Part shown: positions 6,595 through 7,654 of the stretch, in pieces
Position numbering within the stretch: the stretch's first letter is position 1
How the letters are laid out: the number at the start of each line of letters is the position of its first letter
Assembly: GCA_002323895.1 (NCBI GenBank)
Contig: DCQM01000026.1
Span: 1-7,654, forward strand
DNA length: 7,654 nucleotides
Source: Akkermansiaceae bacterium UBA1518
GTDB lineage: Bacteria > Verrucomicrobiota > Verrucomicrobiia > Verrucomicrobiales > Akkermansiaceae
Reading direction: 5' to 3'
The notes under the pieces: generated by a model
The model's input: only the letters and a program-made list of their open reading frames with translations
Told to the model about the DNA's origin: nothing
The model's database searches: none
Translations under genes and position numbers: made by a program

Positions 6595-7654
6595 CAATAT
6601 TTGCCTACTTCTCCGGCATCCACGGGCTGAACAAACTTCGCGATAGTCTCCCTCGCATGAGCTTTTCCAGCTTGGGCATCGTAAGGATCCTCAGAACCCT
6701 CAAGGCCCATTGCATAACCAAAGTGCAGTTGATAGAGCTTTTTCCCATCAACCTCCGATTTCAGCGAGAAAGCCGGGTGTTTTTTGTAGACTTCGGCCCA
6801 CGCCTCACGGACGTCTTTCCAATAATCCCCAGTCTTTTCCCAAGTCGTTTCAGCTGCCATGAGTGACGGATCGCTGATCCGCTCGTAGCGATTAATGCCC
6901 AATTCTTGGCCAACGATTGAAACCTGTCCCTCCTTTCCTAAAGCCACTTTTTGATTCTGCTGAGTGTGAACCCAACCATTACTCGTGATTGTCAACTCGT
7001 GAACACCTTGTAAGACCTGATAATCACTGCGGACCGAAAACTCTCTCCGAGGCAAAGGCCGCCAACAAGAATCACTGCGCCAAGTCGACATACCACCCAT
7101 GTGGCTCCAATGCCCAACCACCTCGTAGCGCGGCGAGTCATCCACTTGAAAAACCGCCTGCGTCCACTTTCCCTTCACCTTTCGAGGCTTCACTTTTTCT
7201 ACGGCCCAAGTGGAATTTCCGCGGAACGTTTGAAGGTTCGTGTCTTCATAGCTCCAATCCTGACGCCAATGTTTCATAACCATTGGACCCATTTCTTTCC
7301 CGTCTTCATCCTTGAAATACATCACAAGAGTGTGCTGAAGACTGATAAAATGGTCCTCGGAAGCAAGAACCTGAACGTGCTCGGTTCCCCAAGAAAAATA
7401 AGGCTTGGGCGGCTTGTATCCCTTGGCGAAACCCATGGTCTCAATAAAATCAAAACTCACCCGGTAACTCCCTGCCAAGGCTAGAATTGCCCGACGGTCC
7501 TTCTCGATTTTGGATCCCACCTTTTTTTGAAGCCTTTTCCATTGGTCAGAGGGCTTCTCATCAAGCACAACATCTTGGCCACGGCTCGTTCCGCCGCGAG
7601 GTTGCATCTTCTCAACCTCCGAAAAAGGCCAGGCAAAGACATGACCCCGAACAA
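6594..7654 (-). CDS. DUF6607-like protein, 5' end outside the window
   Basis: The frame stays open from the window edge (first whole codon at 7652-7650) to TGA at 6596-6594, giving about 352 visible residues. ATG 7607 is an internal Met: the 15 residues before it include 'VFAWPFSEVEK' and run straight into 'MQPRGGTSRGQDVVLD', which in my memory of this family is continuous conserved sequence. Counted from that Met, landmarks are 'AILALAGSYRVSFDFIET' (40-57), 'MKHWRQDWSYED' (111-122), 'WTQAVFQVDDSPRYE' (148-162) and 'RPLPRREFSVRSDY' (183-196). I recognise this as DUF6607, a family without known biochemical function; members often carry a signal peptide, which here would lie outside the window. 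The fold looks beta-rich with many aromatic residues. It is coupled by TGATG to the kinase-like gene. The reading frame is certain, the family name is from memory. Confidence 0.8.
   Translation of the reverse strand, partial: VRGHVFAWPFSEVEKMQPRGGTSRGQDVVLDEKPSDQWKRLQKKVGSKIEKDRRAILALAGSYRVSFDFIETMGFAKGYKPPKPYFSWGTEHVQVLASEDHFISLQHTLVMYFKDEDGKEMGPMVMKHWRQDWSYEDTNLQTFRGNSTWAVEKVKPRKVKGKWTQAVFQVDDSPRYEVVGHWSHMGGMSTWRSDSCWRPLPRREFSVRSDYQVLQGVHELTITSNGWVHTQQNQKVALGKEGQVSIVGQELGINRYERISDPSLMAAETTWEKTGDYWKDVREAWAEVYKKHPAFSLKSEVDGKKLYQLHFGYAMGLEGSEDPYDAQAGKAHARETIAKFVQPVDAGEVGKY

Overview
The window reads as an ordinary bacterial chromosome segment with roughly balanced base composition and dense gene packing. 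It holds nine protein genes, the first and last cut by the window edges. No RNA gene, mobile element or CRISPR array is visible. The makeup suggests Verrucomicrobiota, perhaps a marine Opitutae-type lineage. The pointers are a SecD-P1-like hypothetical protein of a kind I associate with that phylum, weak or absent Shine-Dalgarno sequences, and a DUF6607-like protein. This is an inference from protein style, not a database result.

Bases 1-3826 (plus strand) form a tight unidirectional cluster: the end of a SecD-P1-like hypothetical gene, a secreted M23 metallopeptidase, a RidA/YjgF-family protein, MnmH (tRNA 2-selenouridine synthase) and a TatD-family metal-dependent hydrolase. Gaps are 2, 28 and 5 bases, and the last pair overlaps by 4 bases, so co-transcription is likely. 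The first two genes look envelope-related, while the last three are cytoplasmic housekeeping or repair functions. The promoter must lie before the window.

Bases 3827-3893 separate two convergent transcription units and hold a strong 11-bp hairpin that probably terminates transcription from one or both sides.

Bases 3894-7654 (minus strand) read, in transcription order: a DUF6607-like protein (5' end outside the window), a small P-loop kinase-like protein joined to it through a TGATG stop/start overlap, PrmA (ribosomal protein L11 methyltransferase), and a class I beta aspartate/prephenate-type aminotransferase. The aminotransferase follows a 168-base spacer and may have its own promoter.

I see no clear undescribed system. 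The points most worth a second look are an altered rhodanese active-site loop in MnmH, the uncharacterised kinase coupled to the DUF6607-like gene, the hypothetical/M23 envelope pair, and residues suggesting that the aminotransferase can use prephenate.
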